From Candidatus Merdivicinus excrementipullorum (GTDB lineage Bacteria > Bacillota > Clostridia > Oscillospirales > Ruminococcaceae): a stretch of 64,000 bases of DNA. Under the pieces are notes generated by a model. That model saw only the letters and a program-made list of their open reading frames with translations, was not told the DNA's origin and made no database searches. Location: positions 17,165-81,164 of the forward strand of contig DVJP01000076.1 of assembly GCA_018716725.1 (NCBI GenBank), in the 5' to 3' direction. Of this stretch, positions 49,572-57,744 are shown in pieces. The stretch's first letter is position 1. Every line of letters starts with the position of its first letter. Position numbers and translations under genes: made by a program.

Positions 49572-51512
49572 TCAGCGTTCCGGCCGGTAAGAAATTTTTG
49601 CCGGCTCGTAAGGCTTTCCGTCGCCGCTGTAAAAACGGCTGAAAATCTCGTAAAACTCCAAACGGAGCACCTGTATGCCCACAATCAGGCCCTCCAGGCA
49701 CATAACAAACAGGTTGCCGAAAATCAGGACAACCACACTTCCCGCCCCGCTCATCATTTCGCTTAAGGACAGCACAACGGCCATCATGCCCGCGTGGGAA
49801 AGGATGAAACCGCCTACACGCAGAAAGCTCATGGTGTTGGAAACGTAGCTTAGGAGATACTCAAACATTTCAAAGAAATTCTCCATCAAAAAGGTGCCCA
49901 CGCCGTCCTCCGGCTTTAAATTCTTCTTCCGGGCGCACAGCTTGGCCAGCGGCTCCTTGAAATAGATGCAGAGCAGCGGGATCACAATGATAAAGATGAT
50001 GAAGAAGGGGTTTAACACGTTGATGTTAAAGAGCATCAGCAGGGCGGCCGCCCCAATGGCCCCCAGGTAAACCAGCATACCGGCGATACCGTTTTGACTG
50101 AAAACGGCCTTTTCCAGGTTGTGGTATTTAAAGCCCAGGTAAATATTGACTCCCATGGCAATGGCGATGGAGCAGACGCCCACGCCGATAGCGCCGATAA
50201 GCAGCATGTTGGTTGTAGCCCCGTCAAAAACCTCAATGGGTTTTTCCGCAAAGCCCAGGGCATGGAACATGGGGTCCAACACATGCTCCAATCCGAACAC
50301 CGACCCGTAGATCGTGCCGAAAATCATGCTGGAGACGCCCAGCCGCAGCATAATCCGGCCGAAATCCATCTTTTTCCACAAGGCCAGCACCAGGCCGATA
50401 ACGGCAATGACAAATCCCTGACCCAAATCGCCGAACATAATGCCGAACATCAGGGAATAGGTAATGGACACCAGCAGAGTCGGGTCAAAATCATGGTATC
50501 CCGGCGTGCCGTACATTTCCACAAACATCTGAAAAGGCTTGGCGAACCGGCAGTTTTTCAGACGGGTAGGCGGCGTTAAGGTGGGGTTTGTGTCATCCGG
50601 CTGGCAGACGCAGGAAACCGTTTCTATTTCCGACATGACTGCGGAAAACCGTTTCCACTCCGACACCGGCACAAACCCTTCCAGGTAAAAGCGGTTGTTG
50701 ATGACCGCCACATATTTCCGCAGGCCGAAAACATCCGACGCTGCCTTTAAGGCGGTAAAGGCCTGGTTTAATGTGGAAGCTTCTTTTTCCCGGATTTCCT
50801 GGAGACTCTTGCGCACCTCCGCAAGCCGGGCGCGGCGTTCCTCCAGAGCCTTCTGCAAGTTGACAATAGCCTCCTCCGGCGCTTTGTGGATATAATCCGG
50901 CACCCGGATACGTTCGAAATACAGGGACTTGAAAATGTCGTCCACTACGGCAATCTGAGTTGCCGGCGCGAAATAAACGCCCCAGTAATAGGAATCGTCA
51001 TGGTCAAAATCAAAAAAGAAAAACGTGCGGTCATCGTAAAAGGCCAGTTTGGGGTAGCTGTCCGCAGGCAGCCGGCCGAACCGAACTTTCACATAGCTCA
51101 TGGAGAACACATCGTCAAAGGGAACACCCAGGCCATGTAGGTGCTGGATTTGGATCAGCGCCTGCTCTAATTGGTTAATCCGCTCCTTTAATTCCCTCTT
51201 TTCCTTGGCAAGGGAGGAAACCGTATCTTGGACCCGGACGATCTCCGCCTGGGCCTTCTCGCAAGTAAAATCCTCCGGGGGGTCCTCCCGGGACAGCTTC
51301 GCGTGAATATCCTCCGCCAAATCATATAATTTTTTCAGATGCGGCGTATAAGGGTTTTCTCCCGGAAGCGGTGAGAACCCATTGGTTTTATCCAGAGTAT
51401 TGATGGCCATTTCCGGTGCGAACACGCCGCTTTTGACACACCGCAGCAGCGTTTCCTCCAAATCCGGGAGGTTTCCCACCAAATTGACCAAATGCATTTT
51501 TTCGATGGACAT
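49572..51512 (-). CDS. ntpI: V/A-type ATPase subunit I
   Basis: Membrane stator subunit that forms the ion half-channels, about 646 residues. Its N-terminal half is cytoplasmic and coiled-coil (RARLAEVRKSLQEIREKE); the C-terminal half has about seven membrane segments (GIMFGDLGQGFVIAVIGLVL, then FLRVGGFILSHAGMMAVVLS). The conserved arginine needed for ion exchange would lie in the segment LSYVSNTMSFLRVGGF. The start used, MSIEKMHLVNLVG, is the family start; the ORF track begins 14 codons earlier. Confidence 0.94.
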   Translation of the reverse strand: MSIEKMHLVNLVGNLPDLEETLLRCVKSGVFAPEMAINTLDKTNGFSPLPGENPYTPHLKKLYDLAEDIHAKLSREDPPEDFTCEKAQAEIVRVQDTVSSLAKEKRELKERINQLEQALIQIQHLHGLGVPFDDVFSMSYVKVRFGRLPADSYPKLAFYDDRTFFFFDFDHDDSYYWGVYFAPATQIAVVDDIFKSLYFERIRVPDYIHKAPEEAIVNLQKALEERRARLAEVRKSLQEIREKEASTLNQAFTALKAASDVFGLRKYVAVINNRFYLEGFVPVSEWKRFSAVMSEIETVSCVCQPDDTNPTLTPPTRLKNCRFAKPFQMFVEMYGTPGYHDFDPTLLVSITYSLMFGIMFGDLGQGFVIAVIGLVLALWKKMDFGRIMLRLGVSSMIFGTIYGSVFGLEHVLDPMFHALGFAEKPIEVFDGATTNMLLIGAIGVGVCSIAIAMGVNIYLGFKYHNLEKAVFSQNGIAGMLVYLGAIGAAALLMLFNINVLNPFFIIFIIVIPLLCIYFKEPLAKLCARKKNLKPEDGVGTFLMENFFEMFEYLLSYVSNTMSFLRVGGFILSHAGMMAVVLSLSEMMSGAGSVVVLIFGNLFVMCLEGLIVGIQVLRLEFYEIFSRFYSGDGKPYEPAKISYRPER

Positions 51513-51560
51513 AATCTGAACTGCACCCACCTTCGCAACTATTCTGAACGGCATCCGCCG

Positions 51561-52595
51561 TTAAAGGATCAGCATTTTCAGGATCTCATCCTGGGGCATT
51601 TGATACCGGACGCCCTCGATTACCATAATAATATTCTGCACCTCAATGCGCCGCAGAGTCAGAAAAGTAAACATGGCTACCGGCGCTTTGGTAGTAAACC
51701 GCAGAAGCCTGCGCTCCAGCTGGTAACAGAGGCGGTTCGTATACGGCTCAATCCCATCTTCTTCTAAGACATGCGCATCCTCATTCTCCTCCGGGGCCAG
51801 GATCTGAAACATTTGCGCAAAATCCTCCGCTCTTATCAGAGCGTCTATCTGCGCTTTATGGTACCGGTGGGAATAGGGATACAGGTACTGGCGGATCCGC
51901 GGTTCATCATAATGGAAATACAGCTTCAGCCGGAAAATATTCTGAATATTTTGAAGTTCGATTTCCGAATCCGCTGCCTCCAGGAGCTGCTGCCGGGTTT
52001 CCCCGTAGAACTGCTTTTGTATCGCTTCATGCAGCGTCTTATAATAATAGCTGTACAGAGCATGTTCGCAGTTCATGACATTTAGGCTCTGGATGTCCTT
52101 AGGCCCCAGCCCTTTCAAGATTCCCTGGTACGGCGTATGGGCCACGCATTCCAAAAGCTCCTCAAAATTCCTTGCCCGGGCCAGGTCCATCAGGGGGAAG
52201 GACGTGTGCCCCAGCATATAGGAGGGAAGGTCTACGACAAAGTCTGTATTTTCATCCGCCTGCAAAAGCACAATCCGACGGATAATTTCGTCAATTTCCC
52301 TTTGCATAATGGGGAAATCATAAAAAGTACCGCCGGAAAAATCATACCGGCGCAGGGCGGAATATTTATAAAATAAATCCTTTTTCAGCAATTCTTCCAG
52401 CTGCCCCCGGTGGACGTTCCCTTCGTCAATATTCCGCAGTGCAATGGCGTAGGATGGGTTTTCCTTTAACAGGGCCGCAACCTCCCCCACATCACGTTTC
52501 CGAGCCATTTGGGCGTAATCCGCATAAGTCAGCCTTTTGCCTAAAATCGCCCGGATCTTTGTTAGGATCGCATTGCTGGAGCAGGAGTTCAGCAT
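51561..52595 (-). CDS. ntpC: V/A-type ATPase subunit C
   Basis: Adaptor linking the central shaft to the ring, about 344 residues, helical, of the AC39/subunit C family. Visible blocks are SNAILTKIRAILGKRLTYAD at the start and LEYERRLLRFTTKAPVAMF-like text near the end (YQLERRLLRFTTKAPVAMFT). The start ATG used here (MLNSCSSN) follows GGGAGGATGGAT; two upstream in-frame starts exist. It lies between subunit G and subunit I. Confidence 0.87.
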   Translation of the reverse strand: MLNSCSSNAILTKIRAILGKRLTYADYAQMARKRDVGEVAALLKENPSYAIALRNIDEGNVHRGQLEELLKKDLFYKYSALRRYDFSGGTFYDFPIMQREIDEIIRRIVLLQADENTDFVVDLPSYMLGHTSFPLMDLARARNFEELLECVAHTPYQGILKGLGPKDIQSLNVMNCEHALYSYYYKTLHEAIQKQFYGETRQQLLEAADSEIELQNIQNIFRLKLYFHYDEPRIRQYLYPYSHRYHKAQIDALIRAEDFAQMFQILAPEENEDAHVLEEDGIEPYTNRLCYQLERRLLRFTTKAPVAMFTFLTLRRIEVQNIIMVIEGVRYQMPQDEILKMLIL

Positions 52596-52620
52596 ATCCA
52601 TCCTCCCTTTCTCCAAATAA

Positions 52621-52929
52621 TCATCCGATCATGCTCTGCACAATCTCATCTAGCCATTCCGGCTCCATTGCTGCGAATTCCTTTTCCAGGGCAACTACCT
52701 GCCTGTCCGCGTTTTCCCGGATCTGCTGGATTTCGTCCTCAGCTGTCCGCTGCTCTGTGGCACGGATCGCTTCGATTTTTTCCTCGCAGTGCCGCCGCAG
52801 TTTTTCCGCTTCTTCCGCCGCCTCTTTATCGGCCTGAGAAATCAGTTCTTCCCGCCGCCGGTAAGCGTCCTGGAGTTTTTGCTGTGCGTCTGCATCAATT
52901 TGTAGGATCTGCCGGATAATGCGGTCCAT
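52621..52929 (-). CDS. V/A-type ATPase subunit G/H
   Basis: Peripheral stalk coiled-coil partner of subunit E, 102 residues. It is very charged with a heptad pattern (QKLQDAYRRREELISQADKE). The family is known as subunit G or H in A-type enzymes. The start ATG (MDRIIRQI) follows a near-perfect AGGAGGTG. The ORF track frame runs 21 codons upstream into the leader. It heads the operon. Confidence 0.82.
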   Translation of the reverse strand: MDRIIRQILQIDADAQQKLQDAYRRREELISQADKEAAEEAEKLRRHCEEKIEAIRATEQRTAEDEIQQIRENADRQVVALEKEFAAMEPEWLDEIVQSMIG

Positions 52930-53114
52930 GTACTGCACCTCCTGTTTTCTTGGAATATACATTATCATATACCAAAAGCAGCAATTTTTCAATGGGCGTT
53001 TTGTGAAACAACTTGCACTTTTTTATCGATTTTTGTATAAGATAAACACATTGCAATTTACATATTATATCCATAAACTTTCTTGTATAACAAAAATTAT
53101 TTGATGTTTTCCCC

Positions 53115-53170
53115 TTGACAAAATAACTTTTGTAGCATATAATCTAAACATGAACAATTGCTCATATGTT
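53115..53170 (+). promoter_or_regulatory. Promoter and operator of the metal-sensor/P-type ATPase operon
   Basis: TTGACA (53115-53120), 17 bases, TATAAT (53138-53143). Right after it a near-palindrome AACATGAACAATTGCTCATATGTT (53147-53170) has the 12-2-12 form of operators for ArsR/SmtB-type metal sensors, placed to block the promoter until metal is bound. Confidence 0.82.
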
Positions 53171-53196
53171 TTTATTTTACGGAAAGGATGCTGCCA

Positions 53197-53574
53197 ATGG
53201 AACATATTCTCTCAAAAAACCTACCGGACATTTCCTGTGAGGAACCGCATCTGCACCCTGACGCTGTAGAAGAAGCGGAAAGCCAGATGCCGGACGACGA
53301 CACATTAATGGAAGTCAGCGATTTCTTTAAAGCCCTGTCCGATTCCAGCCGCTTGAAGATTATCGCCGCATTAATCAGCCGGGAGCTTTGTGTCTGCGAC
53401 ATCAGCGAAATCGCAGGGCAAAGCCAGTCGGCGGTATCCCATCAGCTGCGGGTGCTCCGGGCAGCCCGGATTGTCAAATACCGGCGGGATGGGAAACAGG
53501 TTTTTTACTCCATTGACGACGCGCACATTGCGGAAATTATCCAGACCACCATCCGCCACTTGAACGAGGAATAA
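53197..53574 (+). CDS. ArsR/SmtB-family metal-sensing repressor
   Basis: A 125-residue winged-helix repressor of the CadC/SmtB type. The DNA-binding helices lie in ICDISEIAGQSQSAVSHQLR-like text (CDISEIAGQSQSAVSHQLRV). Two metal sites look intact: the alpha-3 site with ELCVCD plus an N-terminal cysteine (DISCEEPHLH), typical for cadmium/lead, and the alpha-5 site DAHIAEIIQTTIRHLNE with D, H, H and E at the zinc positions. The start is the ATG after GGAAAGGATGCTGCCA. It precedes the exporter by 15 bases and should repress both genes. Confidence 0.9.
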   Translation: MEHILSKNLPDISCEEPHLHPDAVEEAESQMPDDDTLMEVSDFFKALSDSSRLKIIAALISRELCVCDISEIAGQSQSAVSHQLRVLRAARIVKYRRDGKQVFYSIDDAHIAEIIQTTIRHLNEE

Positions 53575-53589
53575 AAGGAGGATATTGCC

Positions 53590-55569
53590 ATGGACAAAAA
53601 CAAGAACGCCTGCTCCTGCGGACACTGCGGCCACAACCACGAAGAACACCATCACGATCATAGCCATGACCATGACCATAGCCACGGCCATCAGCACAGC
53701 CATGAACACGCCTGCTCCTGCGGCGCGTGCAGCACGGAAAGAAAAAGCCTGGGCTGGAAGGAACTGGTCCCCATTATCGGCGCGGTCGTCCTCACCGGCC
53801 TATCCCTGCTGATTCCCGACGGCATCTGGCGGACCCTGGTGCTGATTGCCGCAACCCTTTGGGTAGGCTGGGAAATGATTCTGGAAGGGCTGAAAGGCTT
53901 TAAGCGGTTTTCCCTGGACGAAATGACCCTGATGACCATTGCCGTTGTGGCCGCCTTTGCCATCGGCGAAGGGTTTGAAGGGGCAATGGTGACGATTTTA
54001 TTCCACATTGGGGAATTAATTGAAAACCGGGCGGTGCAAAAGGGCCGCCAGCGCATCGACGCCCTGCTGTCCATTGTACCGGAAAATGCCAACCTTTGTC
54101 TGGCGGATGGTTCTGTGGAAACGCGCCCCGCCGCTTCTATTAAAGTAAATGAAACCATTCTCATCCGAGCCGGGGAGCGGGTGCCCCTGGACTGCGCCGT
54201 CCTGGAAGGAAACAGCGAAGCGGACACCTCCGCTGTCACCGGCGAAAGCCAGCCTGTTGCCGTGGAACCGGGCAGTTCTCTCCTTTCTGGCATGATTAAC
54301 TTAAGCGGCGTTTTGAAGTGCCGGGTGGAACGGGATTTCTCCAATTCCACCGCCAGCAAAATCGCCCAGATGGTGGAGGAAGCCACGGAAAAGAAGGGCA
54401 AAACCGAAAAATTCATCACCCGGTTTGCAAAAGTATATACGCCGGTGGTGGTGGCGCTGGCATTGCTGCTGGCAGTTGTCCCCTCTTTGGTAACGGGGAA
54501 CTGGACGGAATGGGTACACAGGGCCTTGATTTTCCTGGTTGCCTCCTGCCCCTGCGCCCTGGTGATTTCCGTGCCCCTGGCATTTTACAGCATTATCGGC
54601 GCATCCTCCCGGTATGGAGCGCTGATTAAAGGTTCCCAGCACATTGAAACCTTAGCCGCTGTGCGCCAGGTGGTCTTTGACAAAACCGGCACGTTGACCA
54701 CCGGAAAGCTCTCGGTTACGGAAATTCTCCCTGTAGGCGGCGTTTCCCAGGAAGATGTCCTGAATCTGGCGGCGGCCTGCGAATCCGCTTCCGTCCATCC
54801 CATCGCCCAGGCGGTGCGGCAGAAGGCCGGGAATGCTCCGCAGCCGGATTCCGCGGAAGATATTCCCGGCAAGGGCGTCAAGGCTGTTATTCAAGGAAAA
54901 ACTTATCTGTGCGGTTCCATTAAGCTCCTTGCGGAACACGGTTTTTCCACAGAAAACCTCCCGGAAGCCGCCCTTTATTTAGCCGATGAATCCCAGGTTC
55001 TGGGGGCCATCCGCACCGGCGACACTATCCGGCCGGAAGCGGAAGAAGCCATTCAGCGCCTTCATGGAATGGGCATTTCCCGCACCGTAATGCTCACCGG
55101 CGACCGGGAGGCCGCCGCAAACCGGGTCCGGCAGCAGCTGGGGCTTACAGAAGCCCGGGCAGAGCTGCTGCCCCAGGATAAGGTTTCGGCCATGGAGGAC
55201 ATCCGCAAAACCGGCGTTTCCGCTTTTGTGGGGGACGGCATCAACGACGGGCCGGTACTGGCTGCGGCGGACGCAGGCTTTGCCATGGGGATGGGCAGCG
55301 ACCTGGCCGCCCAGGCAGCAGACGTGGTCCTTATGAACGACAAGCTCACTGCCCTGCCCCAGACGCTGGCTGTCTGCCGGAAAGGGATGCGGGTTATCCG
55401 GCAAAATATAACCGGGATTCTGGTTATCAAAGCGGCGGTTCTGATTTTAGGCGCTTTGGGCTACGCGCCCATGTGGGCGGCGGTGTTTGCCGATGTTGGC
55501 GTGACGCTGCTGGCGGTCCTCAGCACCATGCGCATCGTTATAACAGGCCCGGCGAATCGCCGGTTGTAG
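53590..55569 (+). CDS. Heavy-metal P1B-type ATPase (Zn/Cd/Pb exporter)
   Basis: Membrane exporter of divalent metals, 659 residues. The N-terminus has no ferredoxin-like HMA domain but a His/Cys-rich tail (HHHDHSHDHDHSHGHQHSHE, with CSCGAC). Catalytic parts are intact: ATPase phosphorylation site FDKTGTLTTG, the CPC motif SCPCALVISVPL in membrane segment 6, and TGDREAAANRV. The last residues (GPANRRL) and the stop codon are supplied by a CCGGCGAATCGCCGG-TTGTAG repeat. The CPC motif plus the upstream CadC-like sensor fit zinc/cadmium/lead rather than copper. Confidence 0.93.
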   Translation: MDKNKNACSCGHCGHNHEEHHHDHSHDHDHSHGHQHSHEHACSCGACSTERKSLGWKELVPIIGAVVLTGLSLLIPDGIWRTLVLIAATLWVGWEMILEGLKGFKRFSLDEMTLMTIAVVAAFAIGEGFEGAMVTILFHIGELIENRAVQKGRQRIDALLSIVPENANLCLADGSVETRPAASIKVNETILIRAGERVPLDCAVLEGNSEADTSAVTGESQPVAVEPGSSLLSGMINLSGVLKCRVERDFSNSTASKIAQMVEEATEKKGKTEKFITRFAKVYTPVVVALALLLAVVPSLVTGNWTEWVHRALIFLVASCPCALVISVPLAFYSIIGASSRYGALIKGSQHIETLAAVRQVVFDKTGTLTTGKLSVTEILPVGGVSQEDVLNLAAACESASVHPIAQAVRQKAGNAPQPDSAEDIPGKGVKAVIQGKTYLCGSIKLLAEHGFSTENLPEAALYLADESQVLGAIRTGDTIRPEAEEAIQRLHGMGISRTVMLTGDREAAANRVRQQLGLTEARAELLPQDKVSAMEDIRKTGVSAFVGDGINDGPVLAAADAGFAMGMGSDLAAQAADVVLMNDKLTALPQTLAVCRKGMRVIRQNITGILVIKAAVLILGALGYAPMWAAVFADVGVTLLAVLSTMRIVITGPANRRL

Positions 55570-55646
55570 GGGTGGGATTTCCCCACCTGCGTAAAATGGA
55601 AAAATGTTTTGGGAAATTCGGCGGGCCGGGCGACCCGGCCCCTACA
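55564..55646. repeat. Double-hairpin element 9
   Basis: TTGTAGGGGTGGGATTTCCC ... GGGCGACCCGGCCCCTACA. The TAG of its first bases is the stop codon of the P-type ATPase gene. Confidence 0.8.
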
Positions 55647-55671
55647 TTCCTCCCGAAACATCCCGAATAAA

Positions 55672-55754
55672 TTGTAGGGGACGGGTTTCCCGTCCCGCAG
55701 TTTTGCAAAAAATTTCAGAAAATCGTGGGACGATGCGGGCGTCGTCCCCTACAA
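55672..55754. repeat. Double-hairpin element 10
   Basis: TTGTAGGGGACGGGTTTCCC ... GGGCGTCGTCCCCTACAA, followed by CCGGCGAGCCGCCGG. No gene is seen between this and the cysteine synthase gene. Confidence 0.8.
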
Positions 55755-55803
55755 CCGGCGAGCCGCCGGTCTTAATTCACCGCGGGGCCTCCCCCGCAAA
55801 GTA

Positions 55804-55835
55804 AAACACCCCTCTCCGGTTGGAGAAGGGTGTTT
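55804..55835. terminator. Bidirectional intrinsic terminator
   Basis: AAACACCC...GGGTGTTT with an inner CTCC/GGAG stem, followed by CTTCTTCT on the plus strand and TTTACTTTG on the minus strand. It separates the P-type ATPase locus from the convergent cysteine synthase gene. Confidence 0.75.
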
Positions 55836-55841
55836 CTTCTT

Positions 55842-56774
55842 CTATTCTTCAAAAAGCGGGGTGCTGAAATACCGCTCCGCAGTATCCGGCAGGATGGTCA
55901 CCACAGTTTTCCCTTTTCCCAGCTTTTTGGCCAGGCGTTTTGCGGCGGCCACATTGGTGCCGCTGGAAATCCCGCACATGAGCCCTTCCAGCCGGGCCAG
56001 CTCTCTCGCCGTCCGGATGGCCTCCTCGTCGGAAATGATGCAGATTTCGCTGTAAATCCCCTGGTTCAAAATCCCTGGGATCAGCCCGTCGCCGATTCCC
56101 ATCTGCAAATGGGTCCCCACGTTCCCGCCGGCTAAAATGGCGGCGTTTTCCGGCTCTACAGCCCAAATTTCAATCTGCGGGTTCTTTTCCTTCAGCACTT
56201 CCCCGATGCCTGTAATGGTGCCGCCGGTTCCCACGCCGGAACAGAAACCGTCGATGGGGCGGGCTGCCTGCTCTAAGATCTCCATCGCCGTCTGCCGCCG
56301 GTGGACCGCCGGATTGGCCGGGTTTTCAAACTGCTGGGGCACATACACCCGGGGGTCCTGCTCCGCCATCCGCACGGCGGTGCGCTGGCACTCCTCAATA
56401 CATTCGCCGATATTCCCCGCATCGTGGATTAAAACCACCTGCGCCCCATAATGGGCCGCCAGCTTTCTCCGCTCCGCGCTGACGGAATCCGGCATGATGA
56501 TGACTGTTTCATATCCCTTGACAGCCCCGATCAAAGCCAGGCCGATGCCCTGATTCCCGCTGGTAGGCTCCACAATGATATTTTTTCCAGGCGCGATCCT
56601 TCCCGCCTTTTCCGCCTCTTCGATCATGTTCAGCGCCGTGCGGGTTTTAATGGAGCCGCCCACATTGAGGCCCTCGTATTTCACAAGGATTTCCGCCCCA
56701 TCCGGATCCGCCATCCGGTTTAAACGGATCAGCGGCGTGCCGCCTACCGCTTCCAATACATTTTGATAAATCAT
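55842..56774 (-). CDS. cysK: Cysteine synthase (O-acetylserine sulfhydrylase)
   Basis: PLP enzyme making cysteine from O-acetylserine and sulfide, 310 residues. The PLP lysine lies in NVGGSIKTRTALNMIE. The substrate loop PTSGNQGIGLALIG, the phosphate-binding GVGTGGTITGIGEVL and the C-terminal FSTPLFEE are as in CysK/CysM. It could also use other sulfur donors. The upstream gap shares the region with an Lrp-type regulator (57057-57545), which may control it, but no motif was read to prove that. Confidence 0.93.
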   Translation of the reverse strand: MIYQNVLEAVGGTPLIRLNRMADPDGAEILVKYEGLNVGGSIKTRTALNMIEEAEKAGRIAPGKNIIVEPTSGNQGIGLALIGAVKGYETVIIMPDSVSAERRKLAAHYGAQVVLIHDAGNIGECIEECQRTAVRMAEQDPRVYVPQQFENPANPAVHRRQTAMEILEQAARPIDGFCSGVGTGGTITGIGEVLKEKNPQIEIWAVEPENAAILAGGNVGTHLQMGIGDGLIPGILNQGIYSEICIISDEEAIRTARELARLEGLMCGISSGTNVAAAKRLAKKLGKGKTVVTILPDTAERYFSTPLFEE

Positions 56775-57056
56775 GCCGTCCCTGCTTTCTGCCGCAAATT
56801 CTATCCTTTTATCCTATGCGGAAAACCTTCGTTTTGTGCCGCCAATTTCCCGCAAGAACCTGCACTTAGCGTCATTCGCCGTCCGTTCCCTGGAAACAGG
56901 GAATTTTTATCCTGCAATAAGCGTCCGAAAGCAGTTTTTCCCATGGGAAGGAAATTTTATCCACAGAGCGGCAGCTTGAAAAAGCTGCCGAAACTGGCGC
57001 AGCTTTCTGTCCGGCCTGTTGCATTCCAATTTCTCCTGCCGTACAGGCCCTATAAT
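56775..57056 (-). terminator. Gap between cysK and the Lrp-type gene with a terminator hairpin
   Basis: On the minus strand the hairpin AAAGCTGC...GCAGCTTTTT (about 56970-57010) follows the Lrp gene and looks like an intrinsic terminator; a second one, GGCCTGT...ACAGGCC, lies nearer its stop. The rest is the leader of cysK. No gene is called in it; the overlapping track frame at 56872-57252 is a shadow. Confidence 0.55.
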
Positions 57057-57545
57057 TTATTTGCCTTTTTTCTCTGAAACTTCCACCGGGATTGCCGTGG
57101 TGCGCTTGTCGACGCCCAATACAACCAATGTTTCCACTGTATCCACCGCGGCGTTGGAAGTCAGGGAGTTGATGACAAAATCCCGGTAGGTCTGGGTATC
57201 CCGGGCCACAATCTTCATCAAATAGTCGTGGCTTCCCGTCAGTGTGTAGCACTCTTGGATCTGGGGAAACTTCTGTACGTCCTTCAGAAAAGCCTCGATG
57301 GTTTCCTGTTTCATATTCACAAGGTTTACCAAAGCAAACGCCTGCATTTCCATTCCCAGTTTTTTCTCATCCACAAGAATGGTGAACTGCTTAATCATGC
57401 CGGATTCCCGCAGGTTTTTGGTGCGGGTCAGGCAGGCGGAAGGAGACAGGCCGATCTTTTTGGAAAGCTCCAAGTTGGAAATTGAAGCATCCTTTTGTAA
57501 TTCCCGTAAAATCGCCTTATCGCTGTTGTCAATGGATACGTCCAT
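57057..57545 (-). CDS. Lrp/AsnC-family transcriptional regulator
   Basis: A 162-residue DNA-binding protein with an N-terminal helix-turn-helix (AILRELQKDASISNLELSKK, then IGLSPSACLTRTKNL) and a C-terminal RAM ligand-binding domain (QECYTLTGSHDYLMKIVARD). Lrp/AsnC proteins assemble into octamers and respond to amino acids. Its ligand and targets are unknown. It has a cysteine synthase gene downstream on the same strand and its own terminator hairpins in between. Confidence 0.93.
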   Translation of the reverse strand: MDVSIDNSDKAILRELQKDASISNLELSKKIGLSPSACLTRTKNLRESGMIKQFTILVDEKKLGMEMQAFALVNLVNMKQETIEAFLKDVQKFPQIQECYTLTGSHDYLMKIVARDTQTYRDFVINSLTSNAAVDTVETLVVLGVDKRTTAIPVEVSEKKGK

Positions 57546-57692
57546 GATATGAACCCTCGCTTTCCATACATTATTTCATGTAGAAACTATTATACAATAC
57601 TTTATTTCAAAAAGCAATGGATTTTTGGGAATTTGGTTGTTTTTTCCTAGGAAAATCTCACTTTCTCCATCAGAATTACATAAGACGTATGG

Positions 57693-57732
57693 GAAAACAG
57701 GCCGCCGTAGGATTCCGCGGCAGCCTGTTTTC
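57693..57732 (-). terminator. Terminator after the rhamnosidase gene
   Basis: Stem GAAAACAGGC(T)GCCG...CGGC(G)GCCTGTTTTC on the minus strand, 12 bases past the rhamnosidase stop codon, ending in a T-rich stretch. Confidence 0.8.
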
Positions 57733-57744
57733 GGTTTGGCATGA

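Noticed and set aside
56775-57056. T-box leader before cysK
   Set aside because: The conserved AGGGUGGNACCGCG antiterminator string is not present.
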